From assembly GCA_963682055.1 (NCBI GenBank), contig OY821741.1:21009211-21073210 (forward strand): 64,000 bases of DNA, read 5' to 3'. The notes beneath the pieces were generated by a model, which did no database searches, had not been told where the DNA came from, and saw only the letters and a program-made list of their open reading frames with translations. Position 1 is the first letter of the stretch. Every line of letters begins with the position of its first letter. Shown here piece after piece: positions 18,584-28,514 of this stretch. The stretch comes from Primula veris (taxonomy: Eukaryota; Streptophyta; Magnoliopsida; Ericales; Primulaceae). A program made the position numbers and the translations under genes.

Positions 18584-21500
18584 TCATCGGCTAACCATAT
18601 GCCCCAAGAATTTCCCTTTGCTGATGCCAAATGCACACTTGCTCGCATTGAGTTTCAGTTTGTGCTCGCCCAGCGTTCGGAAAACGTCCCTGATATCTTG
18701 AAGGTGGGATGTGGCTCTTTCGCTCTTGACGACCATGTCGTCTATGTATACCTCCATCGTCTTTCCTATATGATCTCGACATACCCTTGTTATCATCCTT
18801 TGGTATGTTGCTCCCGCATTGCGTAGGCCGAACGGCATTACCGTATAGCAATAATTTCCCAAAGGTGATATAAACGAAGTCTTTTCTTGATCTTCGCGGG
18901 CGAGGGGAATTTGATGGTATCCTGAATATGCGTCAAGGAAGGTCATCCGTTCTGCCCCCGCAGTTGCGTCCACCAGTTGATCAATCCTTGGAAGGGGAAA
19001 GTGGTCCCTCGGGCAGGCTTTGTTGAGGTTGGTGAAGTCTATACATACTCTCTCCTTCCCGTTCTTCTTAGGGACGACGACCGGGTTGGACAACCATTTT
19101 GGATAGTAAACCTCTCTTATGGCTCCAGCCTCCAATAACTTTTGTACTTCAGCGATTATAGCTGCTCTGTGCTGTACAGACACTTTCCTGCTCCTCTGTG
19201 CTATCGGCTTGTACTCGGTGTTTACACTTAGGTGGTGGCATGTTGTATTGGGGTCTAGGCCCGGCATATCTTTAGGACTCCAGGAGAATTTATCAGTGTT
19301 GTTGAGAAGGAATGCTTTCAACTCCTCGGATTCCTGTTTTGGAAGGTTGTCGCCGAGGAGGAAGTAATGCTCCTCGTCCATATCTGGTATATACACCTTC
19401 CTGAGTGTCTCTCCTACTTGTTCTTCGACAACCCTTTCGGCTTTGGATATTTGGTTGATCAGCTTCTTGGTGCTGGTGGGTTGTTCCACCATGCTTCGTT
19501 GTTTTTGGAGAGTCGCGGTGATGTCCTCGCAGCGTCTTGAATCCTCTTGACATCCTCTGGCTGTCTCGATCTCTCCCCTGTCATTTGGGTATTTGACCTT
19601 TTGGTGAAAGGTCGAGGGTATGGCCTTCATGGCATGTAACCAAGGTCGCCCCAATATTGCATTGTGACCGGAGTGGTCGTTGACCACTAAGAACTCCACG
19701 GGAACCGACACGGACCCGGTTGTGACACTGAGGACGATCTTCCCCAACGGTTTAGTCGTTTCGGAGATGAATCCGATCAGTGTGACGTCAGTAGGCTGTA
19801 GATCTTGCAGCTTAAGTTCCATTTTGTCGAAGAGCTCCCTGTACATGATATCACAAGAGGCTCCTTGGTCGACAAGTACCCTGCTGACCGTGTCTAGGCC
19901 AATTTGAACTCGGAGGTTAATGGCGTCTCCATGGGGGTAAATCACCCCTTCTTCGTCAAGATCCGAGAAAGAAATGGGCGGATGTCGTCGTTGTGTGCAT
20001 TGTCGTTTAGAGGTCGACGCCTGTGATGCCTTGGCTACTTGGCCAAAGTGGGCCAGCTGCCGTTGTCGTGATCGTTCTCCGCCTGGGCCCTTGGGTCTTG
20101 TCATATGAACGACGTTGATCGTTTTGCCTTGCCGGTTGTCGGATCCCTCGATGGCCAATTGTTTGCCTTTATTCCCAGCTCCTTTGATGAACTTGGCTAG
20201 GTATCCTGCATCGCCCCACTGGTTCATTCTCCATCGCAGGTTACGGCAATGCTCAGTGAGATGGCCGTGATCCTCATGATATGCGCAGAAGAGCTTGGAA
20301 TCTCTCTGACTGGGGGGAGTGTTGATCGGTTGCGGTCGGGAATACCAACTTTCCCTGCATATATCCTTGAGGATATCTTCAGCAGATAGGTTGAAAGTGT
20401 ATCGCAGCTCGACCGATCCGAAAGTATTTCGGTGTTCCCTTTCTTGGGGCCGACCTTGTTGAAACGGCTTGGGTGGCATCGGGTAGGTGAGCTGGAGCGG
20501 TTTATGCTCGTTGATCGGTGTTGGGTATGCGATCTGGAGCGGTTTGGGCTCTGGTGCTCGTGGTCGCTCTACCCTGCTATGGACCTCGGGACCTTTGCCC
20601 TTGCTGGTTGGTTGGAATGCTTCTCCCTGTTTACTCCTAATTCTTTTGCGACCTACCTGTGCCTCGCGGACCGACTCTCTTCTGGGTAGAGTTCGGTTGA
20701 GGAAACGCAGTTCGTCGTTTTTATCGGTGAGGTGGATATAATAGGCTAGCAGGGAATCAGTAGTCGGGAAGTTTTTGCCTATGAACTTCCTTCTCGCCCA
20801 ATAGCCATTAGGGATGGAGTTGATAAAGTTCTGAATGGCTATATTATTGGCATATCGTGGAATCTGGTTTGCTACGTCGATAAAACGTATGCAGTAATCG
20901 TTGAGCCGTTCATTTGGCATCATCGTCATTTTCAGAAGGGTTTCGATGCTAACCTTCTTTTTCCGATGAGCAGCGTATCGGGTGGAGTACGCTCTTAGCA
21001 GTTCTGCCCAGTCTCTAATGGAGCCCCGTGGTAAGTTGTGATACCATAACGAAGCATCTTGACCCAAGCTGTTTTTGAAAAATTTGCACATTAGTGCATG
21101 GTCATCACTCCACAGTTCCATCTTCGTCTTGTAGTGCCTCAGATGGTCGATAGGGCAACTCTTCCCATCATAGAGCCTGAATTCGGGGATGACGAATCCC
21201 ATAGGATTGCGGTACCGCGTGATCTGTTCGGTACATGGGGTTTCTTGGCATACGTTCCAAGCCTGTTGGAACGCGTCATCCGTGACTTGGTATGGGGGAG
21301 GGTATCCTCCCTGATGTGGTGGTGGGCCATATCCTTCCCCGATCCTGTATTCGGGATATCTACCGTCCTTTATGTTTGTGTGGACACGTTCCATATGAGT
21401 GTTCGGATGGACGATAGTTATTGGGACATTGCCCCCTTGGTGGGGCACTCTTGTATCGGGTCGCCTACCCGCTGCCTCCAGGGCGGCCCTGTAGGCAGAG

Positions 21501-22099
21501 TCTTCCACTTCGTGGCGTGGGTCTTTGTCGGGTTGGATAACTGGCAATATGATGCCGGCCGCTGTCATGGCCGTCATGCATGCCGCCAGCTGAGCTTGTA
21601 GCTGGGCGTAGTTCCTTTCATCGGCTAACGGAACAACGTGTTGTACTTCCACCGTGGGTGGTGTAATCATCCTCGGTGGACTAGTTGGTAGTCGGGGCAA
21701 CTGTCCGAGTGCATGATCCTCGGGCAGGCCAAATTGATGAGCTTCGTTCGTTTGTAAACGAGCATCGGAGTTGACCGAGGCTGTAGGCAAAGGGACTCTT
21801 GAGCTCGGCCCTGCCTGGGACCCGGGTAAGCGTCTTCGTACACGCCTTAATACGGGCATTTCTTGTTCGTCATCCGAGGATGAAGGGTGTTCGTCGACAA
21901 TTCCTTCAATGAAATTTTGGGGCGGTTCGATCGGTTGTTCTTGGTTGACGTAGGAGGTTGTTGGTTGGTTTCCGGATTGGATAGCTTCATATCTGTCATG
22001 GATGGCGAGTAGATCGTCGAGGTCTTGTTGGCTAATTTGCGCGTTTTGGTTATTGGTTTCTACTATCTCGGGATGGGTTTCCTCTACATTGGTCACCAT
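18584..22099 (-). CDS. Tat-1 gag-protease-reverse transcriptase
   Basis: 1171 codons to the first TGA (18584-18586). Residues 1-300 are low-complexity with Pro-rich parts. The gag core is at about 300-460 (FRLYDGKSCPIDHLRHYK). A CCHC-like motif with unusual spacing is at 605-618 (CAYHEDHGHLTEHC). The aspartic protease is at 715-825 with VLVDQGAS (744-748), where D-Q-G replaces the usual D-S/T-G. Reverse transcriptase is at about 985-1171 with YIDD at 1118-1121. The product would form particles, cut the polyprotein and copy RNA to DNA in the cytoplasm. The start is 57 nt after the PBS. The frame stops inside the RT-connection region at MVSR, where relatives continue; the next codons (GIEANPDQ) are still recognisable. 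Confidence 0.92.
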   Translation of the reverse strand: MVTNVEETHPEIVETNNQNAQISQQDLDDLLAIHDRYEAIQSGNQPTTSYVNQEQPIEPPQNFIEGIVDEHPSSSDDEQEMPVLRRVRRRLPGSQAGPSSRVPLPTASVNSDARLQTNEAHQFGLPEDHALGQLPRLPTSPPRMITPPTVEVQHVVPLADERNYAQLQAQLAACMTAMTAAGIILPVIQPDKDPRHEVEDSAYRAALEAAGRRPDTRVPHQGGNVPITIVHPNTHMERVHTNIKDGRYPEYRIGEGYGPPPHQGGYPPPYQVTDDAFQQAWNVCQETPCTEQITRYRNPMGFVIPEFRLYDGKSCPIDHLRHYKTKMELWSDDHALMCKFFKNSLGQDASLWYHNLPRGSIRDWAELLRAYSTRYAAHRKKKVSIETLLKMTMMPNERLNDYCIRFIDVANQIPRYANNIAIQNFINSIPNGYWARRKFIGKNFPTTDSLLAYYIHLTDKNDELRFLNRTLPRRESVREAQVGRKRIRSKQGEAFQPTSKGKGPEVHSRVERPRAPEPKPLQIAYPTPINEHKPLQLTYPMPPKPFQQGRPQEREHRNTFGSVELRYTFNLSAEDILKDICRESWYSRPQPINTPPSQRDSKLFCAYHEDHGHLTEHCRNLRWRMNQWGDAGYLAKFIKGAGNKGKQLAIEGSDNRQGKTINVVHMTRPKGPGGERSRQRQLAHFGQVAKASQASTSKRQCTQRRHPPISFSDLDEEGVIYPHGDAINLRVQIGLDTVSRVLVDQGASCDIMYRELFDKMELKLQDLQPTDVTLIGFISETTKPLGKIVLSVTTGSVSVPVEFLVVNDHSGHNAILGRPWLHAMKAIPSTFHQKVKYPNDRGEIETARGCQEDSRRCEDITATLQKQRSMVEQPTSTKKLINQISKAERVVEEQVGETLRKVYIPDMDEEHYFLLGDNLPKQESEELKAFLLNNTDKFSWSPKDMPGLDPNTTCHHLSVNTEYKPIAQRSRKVSVQHRAAIIAEVQKLLEAGAIREVYYPKWLSNPVVVPKKNGKERVCIDFTNLNKACPRDHFPLPRIDQLVDATAGAERMTFLDAYSGYHQIPLAREDQEKTSFISPLGNYCYTVMPFGLRNAGATYQRMITRVCRDHIGKTMEVYIDDMVVKSERATSHLQDIRDVFRTLGEHKLKLNASKCAFGISKGKFLGHMVSR

Positions 22100-22155
22100 T
22101 GTCGCTCGTCTGGCAGAGTATTGGTATTTGAATTCTAAACTAGTTGGGAACTAGA

Positions 22156-22175
22156 TGATTCCCGGAGACGGCGCC
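22156..22175 (-). promoter_or_regulatory. Primer binding site of Tat-1 (tRNA-Asp type)
   Basis: The minus strand reads TGGCGCCGTCTCCGGGAATC, starting 2 nt inside the 5' LTR. It fits the 3' end of plant tRNA-Asp (complement TGGCGCCGTTGCCGGGGATC) at 17 of 20 positions, as is usual for Tat and Athila lineages. Confidence 0.85.
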
Positions 22176-22177
22176 AT

Positions 22178-22748
22178 TTGATAAAGCCATAACTTTGGTC
22201 GGTCGCGTTAGACTTTTCAACAATGATATAATAGTAAATCAACTATGAATAATGGACACTTCCTGATCTTTATTATTGCTCGGATTATTATCCTTATTCG
22301 GACTATTACACTTGCTCGGATTAGCATTTCGGTTTTACAATTGTGCTCGATATGACTATTTAATCTCTCGTCTTGATCTTTCTCCCCTTTTATTCGGTGC
22401 TCGGCTTTGTCTTTTCTCGGTTTATTTCTTGAAGTGGTGTGCGTTGATTAGTTTCTCTCTTTTCTCAACTTCTCTCTATATTTTTTGGATAGATTTTCTG
22501 GTCGTTTTCTAGGAGGGGTAGTTGGCTATTTATAGGCAAATATGCCTTCTAGGATGTTGACAAATGTCTTCATCCCAGGGGTTTTTCAGACATGGGTCCC
22601 CATTTGATTGGGCTTGGGCTTTTGATAGTAACACCTTATTTCCTATAAAAAGTATGAGACGACCCATTTAAGCGTTGGATACCCATTTATAAAGTGGGTT
22701 GATTATTAACCGAATAGAATATTCGGGTCTAATTTTTATGTTCTATCA
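22178..22748 (-). repeat. 5' LTR of Tat-1
   Basis: 571 bp, differing from the other LTR at about 13 positions and one 1-bp indel. On the minus strand it begins TGATAGAACAT. A TATA-like CTATAAATAG is at 22526-22535, so the genomic RNA would start roughly 30 bp downstream, near 22495. Confidence 0.95.
22526..22535 (-). promoter_or_regulatory. Candidate LTR promoter (TATA) of Tat-1
   Basis: The minus strand reads CTATAAATAG within a conserved block present in both LTRs. It is the best core-promoter candidate for the sense transcript. Confidence 0.55.
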
Positions 22749-22753
22749 ATATA
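22749..22753 (+). repeat. Target-site duplication of Tat-1 (right), ATATA
   Basis: Matches 6497-6501 exactly. Confidence 0.9.
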
Positions 22754-23612
22754 GGATTCAAGTGTTAATGAAAAACTCTCAGAGTCACTCTAGATTTTTC
22801 TGCCTATCTCTATATTGCTCCTACCTTATAACTATCACTCAAAATATCAATGACATCCCACCATTGTTTTCTTTTAAAAGCTCACTGTGTATTCTCTCAA
22901 TAATGAGTTCTTTATAATTTAGAACACATACCTTTTACAAGCATAGTTATCAACTATATAAAGGAGTAAAAACAATCTCTTTCTTCAAGATTTTTGGTGA
23001 TTGCTTTTGACTCTTTTTGATTGGTTTCAATCTTTCCATATTGCACAAGATAGCTCAGCGTAGGATTGACCTCAATCTTCATAAGATAGTACCTGTTAAT
23101 AACTAACTTGAAAATATGAGTTAATCTATTCCTTAAACAAGAAACATATAAGATTGTATCTTTTAGAGATAAAATCTTTCTATATAAATATGAAACATTA
23201 ACTCCATATTTCATTCAATTTTTAAACGTATCATACTGATTTAGATAAAGAACATAGATTGAAAGAAGTGATAAAGATTTGCATAAGAATAGAAATCTAG
23301 ATTGCCTAGTTTAAAGTAACATATCTTTAAAAACTATTCTCCTTATATATTTTAGAAAACATCTTTCTTATCACTTTAATATTCTCAATATATATAAACT
23401 AAATATTTAAGAACATATGAGAATATATACTGCATACTTTAAAACAAATAATCATCATTAAAGAATAGTAATGCAGAATTAAAGAACTGAACAGAATTCT
23501 GCAGAACAGCATGTTGAAACTGTGGTTGCAACTGAGGTTGCAAGCTTACTTGAAACCAAAAAGTTATTTCAATTCTTAACATACAACTAAAATTATTTAG
23601 TTCAAACCAATA
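22754..23612. other. AT-rich DNA between Tat-1 and the right inverted arm
   Basis: No gene seen. A block near 23505-23570 (around CTGTGGTTGCAAC) resembles the reverse complement of 6310-6400 and suggests that the inverted pair extends inward. The rest is unique within the window. Confidence 0.4.
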
Positions 23613-24549
23613 GACAACACGCCTCTAATTAAACAGTGATCCTGTCATGACTAGTGATCCTTTCATGACTAATATACTTGGCCGGAAATGCAGGCCCATA
23701 ATGGAGACTAGCTCCTCCTAAAGTACTAACCTCTGCTTACTCACACAATCTTATGGGTTATACAAAATAGTTGAGAATTACTTTCGAACAAATTATTAAA
23801 CCTTGATAATAGTCTAATCTTTTCCTTCATCGAGATGGTGAAGTTATTTACCATTCTACTCCAACTAATCAAATTAAGGAAAATGAGAAGTTATTTACCA
23901 TTCCTCGTAAAGTCTAGAATTTCACGCCACAATCTTCATCATTCTTTCTCCAATTAAAAAAAACAATATTTCGAAGACCTACAACATTTTAATCTCGTGC
24001 TTTTCTATATATGATAATGATTTAGTTTAAATCGTCTAGTCAAGTCCCTTTTGAGCACATACTTTCTAACCATTATCGACACTTAGCATCTAAAATATCG
24101 CTTAGCTTGTCATAGAACCACTGGTTTATTCCCTTTTTATAAATACATGTTCAATCAAAAAGGCCACTGTTTCGGTTTACGTCACATAAGGTTCCTATTA
24201 GGAATTTGTATTTGTATTTTTCTTTTTTTTTACCTTTGAGTATAATTTTCTTTTCCTTTTGTTTTATATCTCTTTTTTCTATTTTATTTTTATATTTGCG
24301 TCGTTTGTTTATTTTCTTGATCTAAAAACGTGACAGATTAAGTAAAACAATCAATGATGATGAAATGAAAACTTTAACATAATTTATGTTCTACCGATTT
24401 CTGTTCTCTCGCAGAGTCGCTAATACCTCCTTTAAAAATTGAGAAAATATATCTCTGTCTTCCAAGTTATGGCTCATTCTCATATCGACCAGATATATGC
24501 TCCAGTATTTGAATACTTATCTAGTTCCATGATGTGTTAAAAAGTGATA
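23613..24549 (-). repeat. Right arm of the large inverted repeat
   Basis: Reverse complement of the left arm at 4338-5245, with many substitutions, so it is older than Tat-1. Tat-1 lies between the arms, its target duplication intact. Confidence 0.65.
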
Positions 24550-25544
24550 TCGGATAGAAAAAATAAGTTGTTTAACTCTTAGCTCGCATTCCCAATATTA
24601 TCGAAAAAGGTTTTATACATATAGTTTAGTATATGTATGAAATAAGAACACTCAAAGTGTTTAAACCAACCCAAGTCAGCAATCCAAGGTGTTTCGCTGC
24701 CACAAGAGAAACAAGAACGAAACCAAGGTAAGGTCAGAATTTCTCATCTAGAATTATGAAACACTATTTTAACTATTTCAGGTTATAAAACAATTTTAAC
24801 ATGCTTATCGAGATATATAATGATTCTTTCTAGTTCGAGATACATTAAGGTTTAAGAAACCATGAGCATTCGGAAAGAGATATGTTTTAGTGAGAAAACT
24901 AGAAACAAGTTAATCATTATATCAGGGATTTTCCTCGAAAATAGAATCATGTAATATGAATTAAATGCAAGGGTTGAACAACTAACTAATCTAGCTAGTT
25001 CAACCCACCTACTAAAACAAATTGTATAAAAGACGTCAAGTATTCACAAAAAATAATAAAGGTAGAAGTTATGTCACCTAAATGTGCAATATTGTAGTGA
25101 GAAACAACTACTATCGGAAGCCGGCACCGGCTAGACTATTCTTTACTCATCGTGTACCACTGCTGCTATCATTTTTGCTATTTCTCTTCTTTTTTTTTTC
25201 ATTTGATATATTATATTTTATTTTATTTTAATTTACTTTTTCTTTTCTATTGTTTCTTTTCGAATTGTTATTTGATCAGACCCAAGTATTTTAATATTTT
25301 GGCAGTCTTTATCATGGTTTACCAATCTTAAGATGCATGCTTAGGTGTTTTAACGCTTATTTCATGTAGTTTACCATTTTGTACCCGATAAACTATTTTT
25401 TTGTTAATTTGTCTTTTGAGGATAAATAATATGAAAATATCAAATGAACCGGTCAAGATGAAAGATTGAAGGAATTAAAGAACAAGGAATATCAAATGAA
25501 GAAGTTAGTATTCTGTCAACACAAGTCAACACCAAAAAATAATT
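24550..25544. other. AT-rich DNA, nothing clearly recognised
   Basis: No supported gene. A block at 25290-25360 resembles the reverse complement of 5815-5890 inside the foldback element, so part of this may be a decayed relative of that family. Confidence 0.35.
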
Positions 25545-25735
25545 ACTACAAAATAATGTTTGATTTAATGAGAGTCAAAATCTGTCACAAGCATGTCGCT
25601 AATTTAAAAAGCTGTCACAAATCTGTCGCAAATTGACTAAACTGTCATAAAGCCGTCACAAAAACCGTCGCTAATAAACTCATAACAAAAAATATCGTCA
25701 CTAATCCCGTCGCTATTTGAGTATTTTTTTGTAGT
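25545..25735. mobile_element. CACTA-type MITE, second subfamily
   Basis: The ends are ACTACAAAAT and TTTTTTTGTAGT, close to the CACTACAA/TTGTAGTG termini of CACTA transposons but lacking the outer C and G. Inside are repeated motifs of the form CTGTCACAA and GTCGCTAAT, like CACTA subterminal repeats. It is about 190 bp with no coding capacity. A matching 3-bp target duplication is not clear. Confidence 0.65.
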
Positions 25736-26527
25736 TATAAAGAACAAATCACCAATCTAAGCAATTCTACGAAGGTAATCCGGATCAACAAACTTAGATC
25801 CGGATGAGATCTGATCCAGATGAGGAAAGGCTTATGAATATCTGCCATGTAGTTCGTGCAAGGTTTTAATGACGTGAAAGCACCTCATTGTCCCGAGTGA
25901 CATTGATCTGGATCAGACCCCTCTGATCTTGATAAGCATTATTTTGGTTTTAGTTTGTGGTCATCTCTGAGATGAATACTTTAAATATGTACTATTATTA
26001 AGAATTTTGGCAGACCCGACCTTTGTACACAGTTTTATTCATGATTTAATTCTTTCTCTCTCTTCTTCTTACCCTTAAATATTTTCTTTGCCTTCTCCTT
26101 GATTTTTCGAACGTTTTACTGAGCCATATGGTGCTTTTTCTCCCTAAATTTGATTGCTCGGTAACTTCTTGTCATCATCTCTTTATTTGAATCTTTTTTA
26201 ATTCATTAAACGCTTTTTATTATTGTTATTTATATTATCTTAAAGAAAAAAGTAGGTAGGATTGACAACCTTCTTCTCTCTATTTTTCTTGTGTGCATGA
26301 TAGTTTCGGGCTAGTCCCAAAAGTACAAAAAGCGCAAGCCACATCGATAATAGAAAACTTTAAGATTTTTTTTAGTATTGTTAGTATATACGTATTCTCT
26401 ATAGACGACATGGTTGTCTCCGCTTTATAAGTTTCATTTCTATGACTTCACTTGTATTCTTATAAGTTAAAGAGCTTAAAATTAAACACTTTTAGGCCAA
26501 TAATTATTTGCTTCAATTTTAGTGGCC
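25736..26527. other. AT-rich DNA, nothing clearly recognised
   Basis: No supported gene. A stretch at 25780-25940 repeats GATCCGGAT/GATCTGGAT-like words, perhaps part of an unknown repeat. Confidence 0.3.
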
Positions 26528-26532
26528 ATTTA
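26528..26532 (+). repeat. Target-site duplication of the Tekay-like element (left), ATTTA
   Basis: ATTTA precedes the 5' LTR and recurs at 36984-36988 after the 3' LTR. Confidence 0.95.
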
Positions 26533-27533
26533 TGTAACATCCCGTATTTTTATAAATGGTTTTATTTATGATTTAATTTATCCAAAAACGTTTTCTTCAA
26601 AATTTTACCAAAAACCGGTCACTCGACTAATTTTTAGCCAAAAACCGAAACTCTTCCGAAAAACTTTATTTTAAAAACCTGTTACTAATTTTACTAATAA
26701 AAAGGACCCAATAGATTTGTTTCTAAAGATTTGTTATTTTTGAGTAGTAAAACTATATTTTTGGATTAAGCGTTAACTTTTAGAACTTTGGGGACCAAAT
26801 AGTTCGTTACCTCAAACTTTCTCAGAACAGCTTTTTATAACACTTTCCAGCCACTTTTCAGTAGCTAAAAATCAGTAAAAACAAACAGAAGAGAGAAGAA
26901 GAGAGAAGAAGAGAGAGAAAGAGAGAAAAAGAAGAAGAAGAAGAAGAGGAAAAGGAAACCACCGTTAGCGGGCTTATACCGGAAGCATCTCCTCTACGCA
27001 CTAAGGTAACGGGGGTTATCCATTGCGGCTAGACGAGGGTGTATGTTAGGTTTTGGTTTTGTGTTTATTATAAATTGGGGGTTTTGCCGTTTATATTAAT
27101 TGTGTTCTTAAATTGTTAATTGGGGTTATTTGTTGTGGTTTTAGTTCCATTATTTAAATTGTAGAGGTTGAAGCCTTAGATATATTTATTTCGAATTAGC
27201 GAGATTATGGATGGGTTTGCATGATTTATTAGTTGTTTATGGGATTATATAGTTGTTGATGGTATTGGATAAATTTATGTTGAATAATGGTGAATTGTAG
27301 TTTATGCATGCAAGGTGTTTGTTAAAATGCCCGAATGGAATTTTACGTTATTGGAGTTGTTTGGCTAGTTGCGAATTTAGTACATATGGTTATGTGTTAT
27401 GTTGTATTACGTTACGTGACGTATGAGATGGTGTTAATTGATTAGTATAATATTATTGGCCGAGGCCGTATGAGAATGTGTTATTTGCGTGGATTTATAT
27501 TATTGGCCGAGGCCTTGTGTTTTAGCTGTAGTG

Positions 27534-27895
27534 GCAATGGTCTCTGTCTCTCCCTAATTCCGGGGACAGAAGACGGCCGAGGGGATAGGGAATGACTCGT
27601 CTTACGGACCGGGGCGAGTGGCGTGAGAGGTCCCAGTGTGCACTATTTACTTTTATGTTAGCAATGGTCTATGTCTCTCCCTAATTCCGGGGACATATGA
27701 CGGCCGAAGGGATAGGGAATGACTCGTCTTACGGACTGGGGCGAGTGGCGTGAGAGGTCCAAGTGCGCACTATAAATCTACTTTTATGTTGCAATGGTCT
27801 ATGTCTCTCCCTAATTCCGGGGACATACGACGGCCGAAGGGATAGGGAATGACCTACCTTACGGACCGGGGTAGGTGGCGTGAGAGGTCCATGTA
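27534..27895 (+). repeat. Three tandem units of about 128 bp inside the LTR
   Basis: Each unit begins GCAATGGTCT and holds a CCGGGGACA block, a CGGCCGA block and a GTGAGAGGTCC end. They are diverged from one another, yet the whole array is the same in both LTRs, so it predates this insertion. The copy in the 3' LTR is at 36018-36379. Confidence 0.9.
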
Positions 27896-27933
27896 TGCTT
27901 TAGATGTGTGTTGATGTTAGTTAATTTATTTAA

Positions 27934-28090
27934 ATTATCGTAGTTGTATAATGTCATTATATTTCTTTTTATTCGTAGATTATCGTAGTTGTATAATGTC
28001 ATTATATTTCTTTTTATTCGTAGATTATCGTAGTTGTAGAATGTCATTATATTTCTTTTTATACGTCGTTTATCGTAGTTGTAGAATTTG
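27934..28090 (+). repeat. Four tandem units of 45 bp inside the LTR
   Basis: Exact 45-bp period with starts at 27934, 27979, 28024 and 28069, the last unit partial. The equivalent in the 3' LTR begins at 36418. Confidence 0.9.
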
Positions 28091-28502
28091 TGAGTTCTAG
28101 CATTTATGGGATGGAGTGACGGTATCTGTGGTGCCGTCCCGTCTAGTTATGTGCGTGGGACTCACCGTTACAATTTTTGTCTTTCAGGTACAAATTAGCT
28201 TGAGGCGTTGGCTAGGTGCATTAGCGCGGTATTGCATGGGTTCGGGCTTTTGGTTTCTTTTCATGTATATTTTATTTTGAGGTTGTAGCCTGCGGGCAAT
28301 TTACATTCGTTTATTTTATCTCGACTTGTAGCCGCGTTTGGCAAATACTTTTATTTATTGTTTAATTGTTTCTTTAGCTCGCAACTCTTTTCTTTTAAAA
28401 AAAAAAAATTTTAAATTTTGTACCAACAGGTTTCGTTTTCCTTTTATTTAAAAAAATCATGCCTCGATGTCCGTGTCTTTTGGATTTTGGGGCGTGACAA
28501 GT

Positions 28503-28514
28503 TGGTATCAGAGC
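28503..28514 (+). promoter_or_regulatory. Primer binding site, initiator tRNA-Met type
   Basis: TGGTATCAGAGC lies 3 nt after the 5' LTR. It is the standard complement of the 3' end of initiator tRNA-Met. Confidence 0.95.

Larger units (their letters stand above)
6502..22748 (-). mobile_element. Tat-lineage Ty3/gypsy retrotransposon Tat-1 (16.2 kb)
   Basis: A complete element on the minus strand with LTRs of 570 and 571 bp (TG...CA) and a perfect 5-bp target duplication. The Tat lineage is indicated by a second, archaeal-type RNase H between the first RNase H and integrase, a PBS matching tRNA-Asp, and a long extra region between integrase and the 3' LTR. That region carries plus-strand genes antisense to gag-pol, as known for Tat elements such as Grande. 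By eye the LTRs differ at about 13 sites in 570, or roughly 2 percent. At a commonly used plant rate this suggests an insertion less than about one million years old. Three TGA codons break gag-pol, so the copy is probably not autonomous now. Confidence 0.95.
26533..28499 (+). repeat. 5' LTR of the Tekay-like element
   Basis: 1967 bp from TGTAACATCCCG to GGGGCGTGACA. It contains a GA-rich microsatellite (26887-26950), three copies of a unit of about 128 bp (from 27534, 27661 and 27791 to about 27895), and four copies of a 45-bp unit starting ATTATCGTAGTTG (27934, 27979, 28024, 28069). These internal arrays are also present in the 3' LTR. Confidence 0.96.

Noticed and set aside
16488..20741. 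Several plus-strand frames opposite Tat-1 gag-pol
   Set aside because: They mirror codon patterns of the strongly supported minus-strand frame and show no features of their own.
27859..28047. Minus-strand frame repeated exactly at 36343-36531
   Set aside because: It only reflects the 45-bp repeat in both LTRs and is not a gene.
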